Source: Diphasiastrum complanatum
Lineage: Eukaryota > Streptophyta > Lycopodiopsida > Lycopodiales > Lycopodiaceae
Reading direction: 5' to 3'
Length of the DNA stretch: 64,000 nt
Assembly: GCA_029204225.1 (NCBI GenBank)
Contig: CM055101.1
Coordinates: 5,025,246-5,089,245 of the forward strand
Shown one piece after another: positions 43,141-54,245 of the stretch; position 1 is the stretch's first letter, and each line of letters begins with the position of its first letter. Made by a program: the position numbers and the translations under genes. The notes under the pieces were generated by a model. The model did no database searches and had not been told where the DNA came from. It saw only the letters and a list, made by a program, of their open reading frames with translations.

Positions 43141-43698
43141 TACCAGTGTTGGTTTGGTATGGGGGGTTGAACCGGGTATCAACCCGGGTATGTATCCAGT
43201 TATCAAAGACCCTACCCTACTATTCTCAGAGAAAAAAAATTGGACCCAATAACCTACCTCTCGATTACGTTTGGGACATTTTTTCTTGCAAAAACCTACC
43301 CGCCTGATATCAATTTCAAAATCTGGTTGTTGATACCAAAGTTTCATGCAGCACCTATGCTCCATGGTATCTGGACCCTGGTATGAGCAAGAAGACGGTG
43401 GCTGCACTCTATGGATAGTTGCGCTCCTTCTAGAGTTGGTGGTGTCTATTGTCGATTGTCTATGGATAGCTGCACCCTTCAGTACATCACATTCAAGAAT
43501 CAGAATCACAATGAAATCTGCTTTGAATGGCCGCTTCAACGCTTCAACAACTTTGAACTCGGAACTGAGGTGAGGTATTAGAAATTTCGTTCTTAAATTT
43601 GCTTTGAACTGAGGTGTTTGTTACTTGTTGCTTGTTTTTGTGTTTGTGTCTCGTGAGTCTGCTATCTGCTATCTGCATCTATTTAGAAGTTAGGGATC
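43141..43698. other. Unassigned DNA
   Basis: Contains the GGGTATCAACCCGGGTAT palindromic patch near 43175. A frame at 43346-43573 shows only a local direct repeat (CTATGGATAGTTGC / CTATGGATAGCTGC). No gene recognised. Confidence 0.3.
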
Positions 43699-45205
43699 AT
43701 GGATTTGTTGGAAGATTATGATTTTTGTGAGACTGCTCAGTTTAATGAGGACATTGATGGACAGGAAACAGCCATGACCAGCGAGGAAGTCTTGCAGAAT
43801 CTTGACACAGTAGAAGAGGACCAGATTGCTGAAGAACACACACTCGTCGAGCTGCTAGTTGGCAGTGTGAATTGTTTTGTTTCGTTTCGTGTCTTCCTCC
43901 ACTGTGCTTTGGGGTATGTTCGCCCTTCACTTCGTTTCGCTTCGCGACAAAGTTGCGAGAGTTCACAATTTCTGACAATAAAAAACAAAAGTGACCATTT
44001 TATCGAGAAATAAAATGGCACTGAAAAAAACAAGCAATACTAAAGAAATCCTTGCTACTAAAAATCCAATTGGAACAGATGAGATATTAACAAAGGTTTT
44101 AATAACCACTGAACAAAATTCAATATCACTTCGACAATTCCAAGAACAAAATGCAATGGCATTTCGGCAATTCCAAGAACAAATGCTAGCGATGATGAAA
44201 ATGTTAGCATCCCAAAAATTGGATGCCAATCCTAATGTGGAAAAGACTAATGTTAGTCTTCCACCATCCTTATAGCCTCGACATCAGATAATCCAGGGCA
44301 AGTCAGTTATGAGACTCATCAAGAGACAATCGTGGCATTGGGAAATAACAAGGGAAAGCATATAGCAACTGATGACCAACCATTTTTAGGCCAACCCTCA
44401 AGTCATGATGTATTACCAACATTAACTGAGATTTTATTCTGACATATTGGTCTGCATCATGTTGGCAATGTTGCTCAAGATCCACAACAATGGGCACTAC
44501 AAGAGCTCGAGTCATACAATAATAGACTACCACCTCACTATAGAAATGCCATAAATTTTAATACTCACATGAGTATTATGGATTGCATACAAAAGAATCA
44601 GGGGTTTAGGAGGGATCATAACAATTTTAAAAGTATAATCTTCATGCCTAACTTCAGTGGGAACACGGACACTTTAGAGATGGGAGAATGGTAACACAAA
44701 TTGGATAAATATTTTTAGCTATTTCTGAGAATTGACCAAGCAAATATTGCTTATGCTTTGCTACACTTCGAGGGTCCAACTTATGTTTCGTGTAAGAAAG
44801 TCGAGGCTGATCCGCATGTTCAACCAACGATCTATAATTAATTGCAATTCAAGCAATTATGTACTAAGGATTTCTTCAATCCATTTCAGGAGAAAATGTT
44901 TTTATAACGTTGGTGCTCAGTTTAGTAAACGAGCTCAATCCAAGATTATAATCATGAATTTTGGCAATTGACATTTAAGGTCAAACTGGATGAAAGTGCA
45001 CACTTACATCGTTGTGTCCATGGGTTACAACCACAAATTGGAGCTGATGTGGAAGCAACCAAAGGTACAACTTTAGAGTCATCTTTGCAATTAGCGTTGG
45101 TCCATGAACAAAAATACCCTTCAACAGCTAACAATTTCAGAAACACGGGATTACTACAATCAACACATCTTATAACATATTTAGGATCCGAAGTCTCAAT
45201 CTGAT
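43699..45205 (+). pseudogene. Ty3-type gag region, decayed
   Basis: Frames: 43699-44013 (MDLLEDYDFCETAQFNED, unrecognised); 43991-44275 with FRQFQEQMLAMMKMLASQKL (coiled-coil-like Gln-rich gag N terminus); then IIFMPNFSGNTDTLEMGEW, HKLDKYF and DQANIAYALLHFEGP near 44640-44780; then DYNHEFWQLTFKVKLDESAH near 44945-45010 and SSLQLALVHEQKYP. The order of PxFxGxxDxxxxxxW, AxxxLxGxA and Lx..Y..EF..L is that of retrotrans_gag. Many stops. Confidence 0.65.
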
Positions 45206-45746
45206 GAACAAAAAAATCCCTTCGCTAAATGGCATTTGATGAATCCGAATATGAAAGGCACAATGGAGTTTCAAAATGAAATCAAGATCTCTCATTACGA
45301 AGCGGTGCATAAGACAACAACATCAGATGCAAAGACAAAGAAGGATGCATAAAAAATTGGGTAGCCTACCCGATCGAGGTAGATATTGAGGAAGAAGACT
45401 ATCGAATGTCTGTTGCTTGGATCCTGTCAACCCATACAGAACTAATGCAACTTGAGGCAATCATGTGTTTTGTCCATCTCTTCTTCAGTGGTCTTATCAA
45501 ACCTATGGGATCAGTTTGTAGATTCAAAGGTTTTTCTAAAAAAATTCCATTGTAATCTTGTTCTACAACAATAAGCTGGAAGCCAGTAAAATTTGATGAA
45601 CAAAAGATGGCCATTTATGAGAATAATACATGGAGAGAGTCTCTTATTCAAGGTGGCCAAATATTTTTTGACTTCCGCCAAAGGATTCACAACATGGCAC
45701 TCAACAAAAGACTACATGGTCTTCATTTTTTAGGGCAAAAATGCTT
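45206..45746 (+). other. Unassigned continuation between Ty3 gag and the next LTR
   Basis: No zinc knuckle, protease or RT was found. Short frames (e.g. near 45600-45700: FDEQKMAIYENNTWRESLI) resemble nothing specific. Confidence 0.3.
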
Positions 45747-45759
45747 AAAGTAGGGGGAG
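45747..45759 (+). promoter_or_regulatory. Polypurine tract
   Basis: AAAGTAGGGGGAG directly before TGTCATGTGC; typical copia PPT-LTR junction. Confidence 0.65.
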
Positions 45760-46051
45760 TGTCATGTGCTGCATGTAATTAGCTTACTAATGAATTTCCA
45801 AATATAGCCATGGAGCTATATTTGGCTAGAAGTAGTCATTAGGATTATCATTGGAGGAGAATTATCATACGTAATGATTCGCAAACTAATGTAACTGGAC
45901 CGAAGCCTTAGCCATGGTGGATTGTCTGCGGTCGATATCACATCTACTGAATGATCGCCAAATAGAAGGTTTGTCGTAAACACCTTCTTCGATGAAGACA
46001 ATATTCCGCTAAAGAGACGAGTTGAACAAACGAAGATATTAAACGATGTCT
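45760..46051 (+). mobile_element. Start of an LTR (end undefined)
   Basis: It starts TGTCATGTGC after the PPT. An 11-bp-stem hairpin (45798-45808 with 45815-45825; CCAAATATAGC, loop CATGGA) lies near its start. The right end was not identifiable. Confidence 0.5.
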
Positions 46052-46181
46052 TATCTCTTTTTATGATGAGCCTAGAGGCTATATCCCATGAACCAGTACA
46101 AGGAATCTACTCACGACCATTGTATCTCTTTTTATGATGAGCTTAGAGGCTATATCCCATGAACCACTACAAGGAATCTAC
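46052..46181 (+). repeat. 59-bp direct repeat, 71-bp period
   Basis: Units 46052-46110 and 46123-46181 begin TATCTCTTTTTATGATGAGC and end AAGGAATCTAC, with two differences. They are separated by a 12-bp spacer. Confidence 0.9.
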
Positions 46182-46571
46182 AGTGAAAAGGAAATAGAAG
46201 ATCTTCAGGTGTTTACCCTGGAGGAAGGTTGTGAGTACGAGGACGGAGATTTCTTCCGATACGTTAATCCACATCGTTTCAAGCTTGTCCCAAAATCCCA
46301 AAGGGCCAAATCCATGACGGCCTCTAGTGAACAAAGATCCCACAGAAATAGTAGAATCTCTCAAGACAATGCTATAGTAGGCCCAATGGATACAATATAT
46401 GGAGGATCCACAACTAGTGTCCCGATAATCGTGAATGATCTCTTACGAGAATGCGTTGACTGGGACCTAGCCAAAGACAAAGCCTTATACAAGCTAGAAG
46501 TATCACTTTGGGACAATAGCATCAAGATGGTGAAGGACTCAACCCTCGAGAACATCGATCGAACTCACTGA
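46134..46571 (+). CDS. Unrecognised 145-codon ORF
   Basis: It opens MMSLEAISHEPLQGIYSEKE inside the second direct-repeat unit. It contains EDGDFFRYVNPHRFKLVPKS, GGSTTSVPIIVNDLLRECVD and WDLAKDKALYKLEVSLWDNS. Charged, no signal peptide, no known motif to me. A second frame at 46881-47087 (YFKDYEMDEVVVVMPRAKRE, then an acidic tail GEDVEGDELRDL) may be the broken end of the same protein. It may be a gag-like relic of the element whose LTR precedes it, or a captured gene. Confidence 0.35.
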   Translation: MMSLEAISHEPLQGIYSEKEIEDLQVFTLEEGCEYEDGDFFRYVNPHRFKLVPKSQRAKSMTASSEQRSHRNSRISQDNAIVGPMDTIYGGSTTSVPIIVNDLLRECVDWDLAKDKALYKLEVSLWDNSIKMVKDSTLENIDRTH

Positions 46572-47127
46572 GGCGTGCTTAGGAAAAGGAGCGCATCACT
46601 TTGGATCCCCGATCTGGAGGCTCTACAAACGAAAAAGCACCCACCACCATGGAACAATTGAGTCCTAAGGCATCAAAGAGCATCAAGAAGCTTGACAAGG
46701 TCTTGAAAAAGATGGAGATTAATGATGACAAGCCAACCTTGAGATCGAAGGCCTCTTTGCAAGCTAAAACCATTGAGTGAAAGGCCAAGAGTGACAAATG
46801 AGAAATAAAAAATGAGATAATGACCTCCCACCAAATGCACAAAAAAAATCTGGCAAGATGCCATCAAAGAGCTCAAGCCTATGCATGACGACGTACCACA
46901 ATACTTCAAGGATTATGAAATGGATGAAGTGGTAGTGGTCATGCCCAGAGCCAAGAGAGAACCGATAGAAGAAACCTCCCAAGGGGCCAACATTTACGAA
47001 GATTCTGTCTGTATTGATCTAGTGGAAGAGGGAGAATTAGTGTTTGTAGGAGAAGATGTAGAAGGAGATGAACTACGTGATCTATAGGCCCTTCTTTGCA
47101 AATACATGATTGTCTTGCATGGAATTA

Positions 47128-48960
47128 TGTGTGAAGATTTTCAATCATTAAGATAAAAAATCATCTATTGATCTTTGGGTTGAAAGATATCACAATTTAC
47201 ACCATCATTTACAATGTAGAAAATCAACATCTACTTAATGAAAGAGATGCAAACTCAATAAGATATTGATCGGACATCAAACCTAAGATAATATGAAGTT
47301 GTTGTCCATACAAAAACTGTAAGCTACTGTCTTTCACACATGTGGATCTGAATATAGTAAAATATGAGCATTTTACACACAAGATTACAAGATAGTTGTC
47401 ATGCTATACCAGCCTAGATTTGCTAGATTTAAGTAATATTTATGTCATTCCCCAAGGAGATAGCACTTAAAAGTTGTTTAATGAGTACAGTCCTGACTTA
47501 TTTCGAATGAAATGGAGTCGAGAGTTAATCTGGTTGTCAACAAACATTTTATAAGTAACCAGTATCACTTTTGGGTATAGGTGTGTGTGATAATGAATTC
47601 CAAACAACAATCCTCCTCTATCAAACCGAACGAAAAGCGTTCTACAGATGAAATGTTATAAGAGTAGATCAAATGAATTACACTCTTACTGATTGAGTTG
47701 TCAGCATGGATCTGTGTTATGTTCGATGTAGACGTGTATGAACAGACAAATAGTTAATCCTATTCATGAACTGATGTGTTCTAGATAAAAGTCCTCAACA
47801 ACTAAAGTCCAGTCACGGTTAAAGAACTCAAATAGTTCACGAATATGTTAGAAACAATTATCTTCATTACTAACACAAATACAGATCAATAACTCAATTC
47901 CTCAGGTAGGGACTAACATTTCACATGCATACATACATCTTTATCAGTGACTGTGGAAAACTACACCAAGGGATACTTTACTCGGGTGCCAACAAACACA
48001 AAGTATTTGCACAGACCGGTAAGTTCTTTTACAGACAATTTTTTAGATCAACTTTACTTAAACACAGCAAATGACAGTTGTGAATTATTGTACGGTCTGA
48101 CCAAAGAATGATTTAAGTAATGCATACGAGATTCCTATTAGATTCGAAATCACTCACACCCAACAGTGCGAATCTCACAATACATGAAATCTCTCTTTCT
48201 CTCGGCGGTGTGAGAATGAAGCGTATCATCATTTATATTACCTATGGAGCGGGCAAACACACCTCTTGAAATTCCTGGTGCGTTGTTCCATCTACTAACT
48301 CTAGTTAATAAATAGGTTACAAGATTGAAGGTAACTCTCACCAAGAGTTTAATTTACTCTAGTTTAAAGTGATGATACGAATCTTATCGCTTTGTGTTCC
48401 AGACATCGTTTCAGTTCTGGAGGTCTTGTCCTTTAATAGAAGTCAAGTCCCTAGCATTTATATCCCAAAATATGATATAGGCCTCTTCATAATATATATT
48501 TGTCCAGCACATGTCTTCATTTCCAACTATAAATTGCCCTATTTGAGAAAATATTCATTACTTAGCATATACGTGGTATAAGAATAGTACACCAATGGAT
48601 AGATCAACCCAAGATAACTCGTGTATAAGCATGAAATGAGATGAGAGAGAGAATAGTCCTTTCTCCCACGAGTTTGCATCCTTTTATAGCAGGTCCATGC
48701 ATTATTAATGAGCTTGGTTTCCCTCCATAACAAAAATCCTACTATTAATGTGGACTAGATTCAATGTCTCCAACATTCAAATTTGAATCTATTAAACTCG
48801 ACCTCCTACTATTTCCCTCACTTTCTAAAAGTGATAATTTAAATGCTTTTAGACTAATACAACTTTGGAAAGTCAAACTCTAAGTCTAATATAAAAGTGG
48901 TCTCAATTGCCAAATAAACAAATATGTTCAAAATAGCAAACTAGTTGACAAATTCTCACA
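47128..48960 (-). mobile_element. Family A 3' LTR, split by a 1.18-kb insertion
   Basis: The right end ...AATTCTCACA (48960) abuts a purine tract (minus strand), and the left end TGTGAAGATTTTC (47128) matches the LTR terminus. Without the insertion at 47405-48580 it would be 657 bp, close to the 644 bp of 13461-14104. The TATA box (CCTTTTATAG near 48670) and the variant palindrome TTTCACACATGTGG (near 47333) are kept. Confidence 0.85.
47405..48580. mobile_element. Unclassified 1176-bp insertion in the LTR
   Basis: LTR similarity stops after GTCATGC and resumes at AGAATAGTACACC. The insert begins TATACCA and ends TGGTATA, a 7-bp inverted terminal match. No clear target duplication is seen. 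ORFs inside are short and unrecognised (for example 48150-48344, minus). It could be a non-autonomous DNA transposon. Confidence 0.5.
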
Positions 48961-49264
48961 CTCCCTCTTCAACTAGTTTTAGCAAAGACTTTGAGAATAC
49001 TCCAAATGAAGTCCTATGATTTCCCAATGCTTTGGTGAAGATATCAGCTATGCATTCCTTTGAAGGCACATGCTGAAGCTCCACCTCCTTTGCCATGACT
49101 TGCTCCCTCACAAAGTGATATACCACCTCAATATGCTTGCTCCTAGCATGAAATAAAGGATTGCTTGCCAACTTTTGGGCTGATAGGTTGTCACAAAAGA
49201 TGATTGGGCTCTCTAAAAAATCTAGCAAGTGAAGATTCTTGATCATCCTCTTGATCCGTACCAT
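48961..49264 (-). pseudogene. Copia RNase H C-terminal part with PPT
   Basis: The minus frame from 49264 has FCDNLSAQKLASNPLFHARSK, HIEVVYHFVREQVM, VELQHVPSKECIADIFTKAL and ends LLKLVEEGV. Its last codons (48961-48972) are the polypurine tract. The N-terminal RNase H follows in another frame at about 49265-49400 (ISWMSRKQATISLSSSEAEYK). A plausible relic of the autonomous partner of family A, because LTR, PPT and last residues agree. Confidence 0.85.
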
Positions 49265-49818
49265 CTATTTTGTGCAATGAGTAGGTGCTTTGTACTCGGC
49301 CTCACTAGATGACAATGAAATAGTGGCTTGTTTTCTCGACATCCATGATATAGCTCCATTGCCTACGAAAATAGAATAAGAACTTACGGATTTCCTATCC
49401 ATTTGATCTCAAAACTCTTTTTCCTAGCTTCTAGTGCTCCTCACTAGGATCTTGCATAAATTGGCTTAATCTACCAACACAATAGCTTAGAACTGGTCTT
49501 GTGATGGTTAGATATATAAGCGAACCAACTAGCTTCCTATAAAGAGTAATGTCCTTGAAGGATCTTTCATTACCTCTTATAGTTAGCTTTACATTTGACT
49601 CCATAGGTGTATCACAAGACTTTGCATCTACCATATGAAATCCCTTAACCTAGAATTAGTATATTTCTCTTGACAAATGAAAGTAGATTGAGAAGATCTA
49701 ATCACTTCTATTCCTAAAATGTAATGCAAATGACCAAGATCATGCACTTCAAACTCCTTGTTGAGAGCACTCTTGATATCATCAACATCTTGAATGTTTT
49801 CACCACTCAAGATGATAT
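49265..49818 (-). pseudogene. Copia RNase H N-terminal part and RT C-terminal part, cut by LTR C
   Basis: Frames: CDTPMESNVKLTIRGNERSF and RKLVGSLIYLTITRPVLSYC (49431-49634), then DIKSALNKEFEVHDLGHLHY and ILGIEVIRSSQSTFICQEKY (to about 49818). RT stops exactly where the family C LTR begins (49819), so the catalytic half is displaced or deleted. Confidence 0.8.
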
Positions 49819-50806
49819 TGTTGGATTTATTCCCTCTAGCTCTCCTAAATCCCATTTTAATCTGCCTCCATTCATGCTGCATATTTACTAATGTTGTCAC
49901 GCAGTCTGCATATTTACATGCAAATTCGCACAGACGAAGAAAAGGCGAAAGAATCGCGACATTGTGTTTCTACATAGTTTAACGTTCACTTCAGCACTTG
50001 CTGACATCGCACCCTTTTCACGCTCACCCCATGCAGTTGCGCTAATGGATTGGACAACGATTGCAGCCACCCACGATCTCCTACAAACATCACATCCACT
50101 CTGTACTTTCACATCTGCACACCTGTAATATTATGTAACATATATATACTGGACACCATTCGTGTAAAAGATGATGAAGAGAGCAGAAGAAGATGACATA
50201 AACGAAGTAGATGCACTGAGCATTGATTCTTCATTTTGTCAAAATTAAGGTTTAATTCCTTTATACAGATTGAAATAAGCTATGTAGGGCACACGGTTTC
50301 ATCCGCTACTGTATTTTGCTCTACCGCATTATTGACATGTATACATGATATACTTGATCTGATACAGTTCATTGTTCTGCGTTCAGATCTATATTAATAT
50401 TGCTATGCTCATCTTTCATTTTGTCTGATCTTTCTAGTTGTTCTTACTGGTAATAGACGATTAACATTTAGTTTTGTCTTTTCGCGAATCATTCGCAACT
50501 AATTATCAGTCGAGCACAGTCTAGCTCTTCACGAATCATTCGCAACATATAATTTGTCTTACTATTCGCGACAAATTATTCTTTTGGCGCTTCATCTATT
50601 GATGTTTGGCTACATAATCTAGAATGACCATGATTTTATCACTAAAGTTCTGTCATCTTGATAGGTGTAGTCATGCTTACGGAGAGACATATAGTTCATT
50701 CCGTTGCACACGAACATTTTCTGTTCGAGTTCGTTTCTCGTTCGCTTATTGTTCGAGTTCGTTTCTCATTCGTGTTCATCATTTATTCTTCCCCTCTCTC
50801 TCCAAC
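49819..50806 (+). mobile_element. 5' LTR of copia family C (988 bp)
   Basis: It starts TGTTGGATTTATTCC and ends CTCTCTCCAACA, with a perfect PBS after it. Near 50480-50570 it has interspersed TTCGCGAATCATTCGCAAC-type short inverted motifs, and TTCGAGTTCGTTTCTC is repeated near 50730-50770. It is inserted into a minus-strand copia RT. Reverse-complement copy: 26739-27926. Confidence 0.9.
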
Positions 50807-50818
50807 ATGGTATCAGAG
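50807..50818 (+). promoter_or_regulatory. Primer binding site (tRNA-iMet)
   Basis: TGGTATCAGAGC immediately after the LTR C end. Confidence 0.95.
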
Positions 50819-50958
50819 CCATTTTCATAGCTTGATAAGCTTCCACAGTACAAGACTCTACTAGCTGATAGAGTAATTGTTTTCTTGTTCGGTAAATATC
50901 AGATTTTCATACTTAAGTCACTGATAGTTTCTCCTATCACTTAGACTAATTCTTCCAC

Positions 50959-51830
50959 ATGGATTCCCAAGGGAAATCCAGTCCCATCATGGACAAGCTT
51001 GATGGAGCCAATTACCATATGTGGAAATTTAAGATGAAAACTGTACTAATGGCAAAAGAGTTGTACGACATTGTTACAGGTGCAGAAGGGAAACCCGAAG
51101 CAGACGACGCGACAATCGCCAAATGGAAGCTGAAGGATGGAAAAGCTTTCGCGCTAATCATCCTCAACATCACAGATACACAGGTCGGCCATGTATCCAA
51201 GGCTGAGACATCGAAAGAAGTCTGGGACATCTTGAGTACACTATACGAAGTGCGAGATATAGCTTCCAAGCTACATCTCAGGAAGAAATTCTACTCCCTC
51301 AAGATGACGAATGGTGATTCTCTGTAGAATTACATTAATCAATTCAAGAACCTGCTAAGACAAATGGCCGTTGTCGGATCTGTCATAGATGATTAAGACG
51401 TAGTGATGCAACTACTTACAAGCTTGCCAAGTTCTTACGACAGCTGGGTGATGATCATCACGACTCATCCAGAATTGACTCTTTCGAGAGTCATTACTAT
51501 GTTGTTGTAGGAAGACACGCTAAGGAACGAAGCCTCGAGTTCCTCAGCTGATTCTCACGCCTTGTACACCAACAAGAGCACGACAAAGCAGAAAAAGAAG
51601 AAAGGCCCAAAGCAATCAAAGCCAGACCAAAAACCAGCTCAGCACAAGGAAAAGTCGAATGCGCAGACAAAGAAGAAGCCGTTCTGCAAATACTGCAAAC
51701 GAAACAACCACGAAATACAAGATTGCCGCATACTTCAAGCGAAGAACAACAGCAAAGGGCAGTCGAATCAAGTGGTGAATGCAGCTGCAGAAGCTCCACA
51801 GTCTATTCAAGAAACAGATCATAATGCCTC
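50959..51830 (+). pseudogene. Family C copia gag with zinc knuckle
   Basis: The ATG at 50959: MDSQGKSSPIMDKLDGANYH, MWKFKMKTVLMAKELYDIV, SKEVWDILSTLYEVRD (UBN2-type gag). A TAG follows GDSL at 51325-51327. The frame continues NYINQFKNLLRQMA..., LLTSLPSSYDSWVMII with stops near 51394 and 51508. It then runs open from 51562, with a Lys-rich stretch and knuckle CKYCKRNNHEIQDC near 51680-51725. Three stops make it inactive, but the protein is otherwise well kept. Confidence 0.85.
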
Positions 51831-52105
51831 CATGACCAACCATCAAGGAGCATCTGGCGACAGTTCTTGGTTCCTGGATTCCAGAGCCACTCAACACATG
51901 ACTAGCCTCATTGGCTATTTCGAGTCCTATACACCTCACAGTACTAAGAAATTCGTTCACCTTGGCGACAATAGCACACAAGCTATTAAAGGTGAAGGCA
52001 CTGTAAGATTATGCTTTGCAAATGATCAGTCTAAGCTACTCTCAAAAGTCCTGTATGTACCAAAGTTATCTATGAATCTGCTCTCTGTAAGCAGAATCAC
52101 AGATC
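51831..52105 (+). pseudogene. Family C copia protease
   Basis: SSWFLDSRATQHMTSLIGYF, with the catalytic Asp but DSG changed to DSR. KFVHLGDNSTQAIKGEGTVR, SKVLYVPKLSMNLLSVSRIT follow, after which similarity ends near 52105 at an inverted fragment of another element. The 3' body and 3' LTR of family C are missing. Confidence 0.8.
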
Positions 52106-52336
52106 TAGCTTTAAAGTTGAGATGCCCCATCCTCTTATGCCAAATGTCTTGCATGGATATTTGCTCACTTGCCACACATCCAGCTTGGTTAGCAATAATA
52201 CAAGCATCTAGTTTGATTAACTTCCCTTGACTTTTACCTTTTGTAATCAAAACTCTAAGTCTAATATAAAAATTGGTCTCAATTGCCAAATACACAAACA
52301 TGTCCAAAATAGCAAACTAGTTGACAAATTCTCACA
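52106..52336 (-). mobile_element. 5' end scrap of the host copia: LTR start fused to pre-integrase
   Basis: 52250-52336 repeats 48880-48960 almost exactly (CAATTGCCAAATAMACAAA..., CTAGTTGACAAATTCTCACA), that is the first 87 or so bases of the family A LTR on the minus strand. It joins without PBS or gag to a minus frame, GKLIKLDACIIANQAG and DIWHKRMGHLNFKA (HHCC pre-integrase). Together with 47128-49818 this brackets the family C insertion. Confidence 0.75.
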
Positions 52337-52345
52337 CTACACTGA

Positions 52346-53140
52346 GCTGAGGGCATATCGCCAAATGTTGTGGTTGACTCCCCACACCCTCCACCCCTCT
52401 CAAACTCATGCCCTTTTCAAATATGATATTTTCGCATTTTTCCTCCCTAGTACTCCATTTCATATTGAGGAGGTGTATGATACTGATGGAAGATCAATGT
52501 CCTATAGTTCATCGAACAACTTATTTGTTGATCTAAATTACTTGTTGAGATACATCGTCACATTCTATGATATAACCTTTGAAAAGGTGAATGGAAAAAT
52601 AATCATAGTACTTAAGTTAGATGAGTCAAAAATTGTGAAAGGGCAGAAGATGAAAAGGGTTAGTATAACTCTCATGAATGGTGCACTATCACAAATAGTG
52701 GACCAAGAAGATTTCAAATTCAGTGTCCAGTCCAAAAATCATATATGGTGGTTGGTAGCATTTCAGGTAACTAGCTTCATTATTACATTAGATTCATAAA
52801 CTAAGTTTGATTAGTTCTTTGGACAGGTGCCGAAGGAGGATCATAATATATTATCATGGATATTCTCAAGGACATTCATCAAGGACCACATGGATGGATG
52901 ATTTCTCAATGGTCCAAGAGTTGGAGACTTCAATGTTGAATGGCACTTAGCAGGTGATTTGAAAACATTGAAATGCATGTATAATGTCTCTCATGGTGTT
53001 ACACCTAAACACCCTTGTTTGTGCTGCATAAAAATGACAAAATATGCTACTAGGAATACATGAATTATTAGAGAATATGCAGATCCAAATTGGAAGCCTG
53101 TGCTGCCTATTCCCTTGAAAAATGTGCATGTTTTCACTCT
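52346..53140 (+). pseudogene. Unrecognised gene fragment with a probable intron
   Basis: The frame to 52799 reads FHIEEVYDTDGRSMSYSSSN, YIVTFYDITFEKVNGKIII and SKNHIWWLVAFQ. A GTAACT..GGACAG stretch (about 52768-52826) can be spliced out. The frame resumes VPKEDHNILSWIFSRTFIKD and, after a stop, GDFNVEWHLAGDLKTLKCMYN, then HPCLCCIKMTK. The last part (GDLK...CxxC) resembles the core of transposase-like proteins, but I cannot name a family. Conserved-looking codons suggest a real, decayed protein. Confidence 0.4.
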
Positions 53141-53862
53141 TCATGTAGAAGTTAGATTAATAGAAAAGATCATTTATCTTCATATAATTTTTGCTTGAAA
53201 TGTAAGCCAACATCATCCGCAAAGGAAATTCATACAATATCCTAAAAGATTATTGATCATTGATAATTCTATATCATCAAAGTCTATCTGGGTTGGAAGC
53301 TGGAAAAGTCTTAATTATTTAGGAGCAATTTGTCTCTACAAATTACTGAATATAAGAAATTTCAGAGGGAATATTCTAGATTCCCTACTTCGGCGCGGCG
53401 GCTACACCGCCTTCTCTTTGCAAAGATTTCGAAACGATTGATCGTCCAAACAAACAGATATCAGTAATGTGATAGGTATGAAGCCTCAAAGCTCTGAATG
53501 GCAATACTAGACATTGTCTGGTGTGATTTGCGGTACCCCAAACAAACAAATGAGAGATTTCTTGGCACAACTCTCTAACAAATGACACTTTTCACAAAGA
53601 CTAAAAAAAATATTGTAAAACTTTTCTCACTCAACAGATTTTCAATCTGTCTGATGCTGCCCTGGCCTTTCCGATGCCTCCAGACTGTGTCTTCATTCCC
53701 CAATAATAACTGTGAGCTCCAAAACCTGCAAAATACACCAAGAAAGATTTCTTCCAGCCGTTTTGTCTCTCCAAGATTTCACCTGCTGTGAAGGACTTTC
53801 TCACTTTGTTGCAGAGCCTGTGACAAGCTGTATCCACTGATCAGGCATGCAGGACTATCGTA
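53141..53862 (-). other. Leader of a minus-strand element and unassigned DNA
   Basis: 53395-53862 follows a PBS on the minus strand and is probably untranslated leader. 53141-53394 shows no gene. Confidence 0.35.
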
Positions 53863-53874
53863 GCTCTGATACCA
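53863..53874 (-). promoter_or_regulatory. Primer binding site (tRNA-iMet), minus strand
   Basis: GCTCTGATACCA on the plus strand is TGGTATCAGAGC on the minus, next to the LTR end TTGACA. Confidence 0.9.
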
Positions 53875-54245
<371 letters not shown>

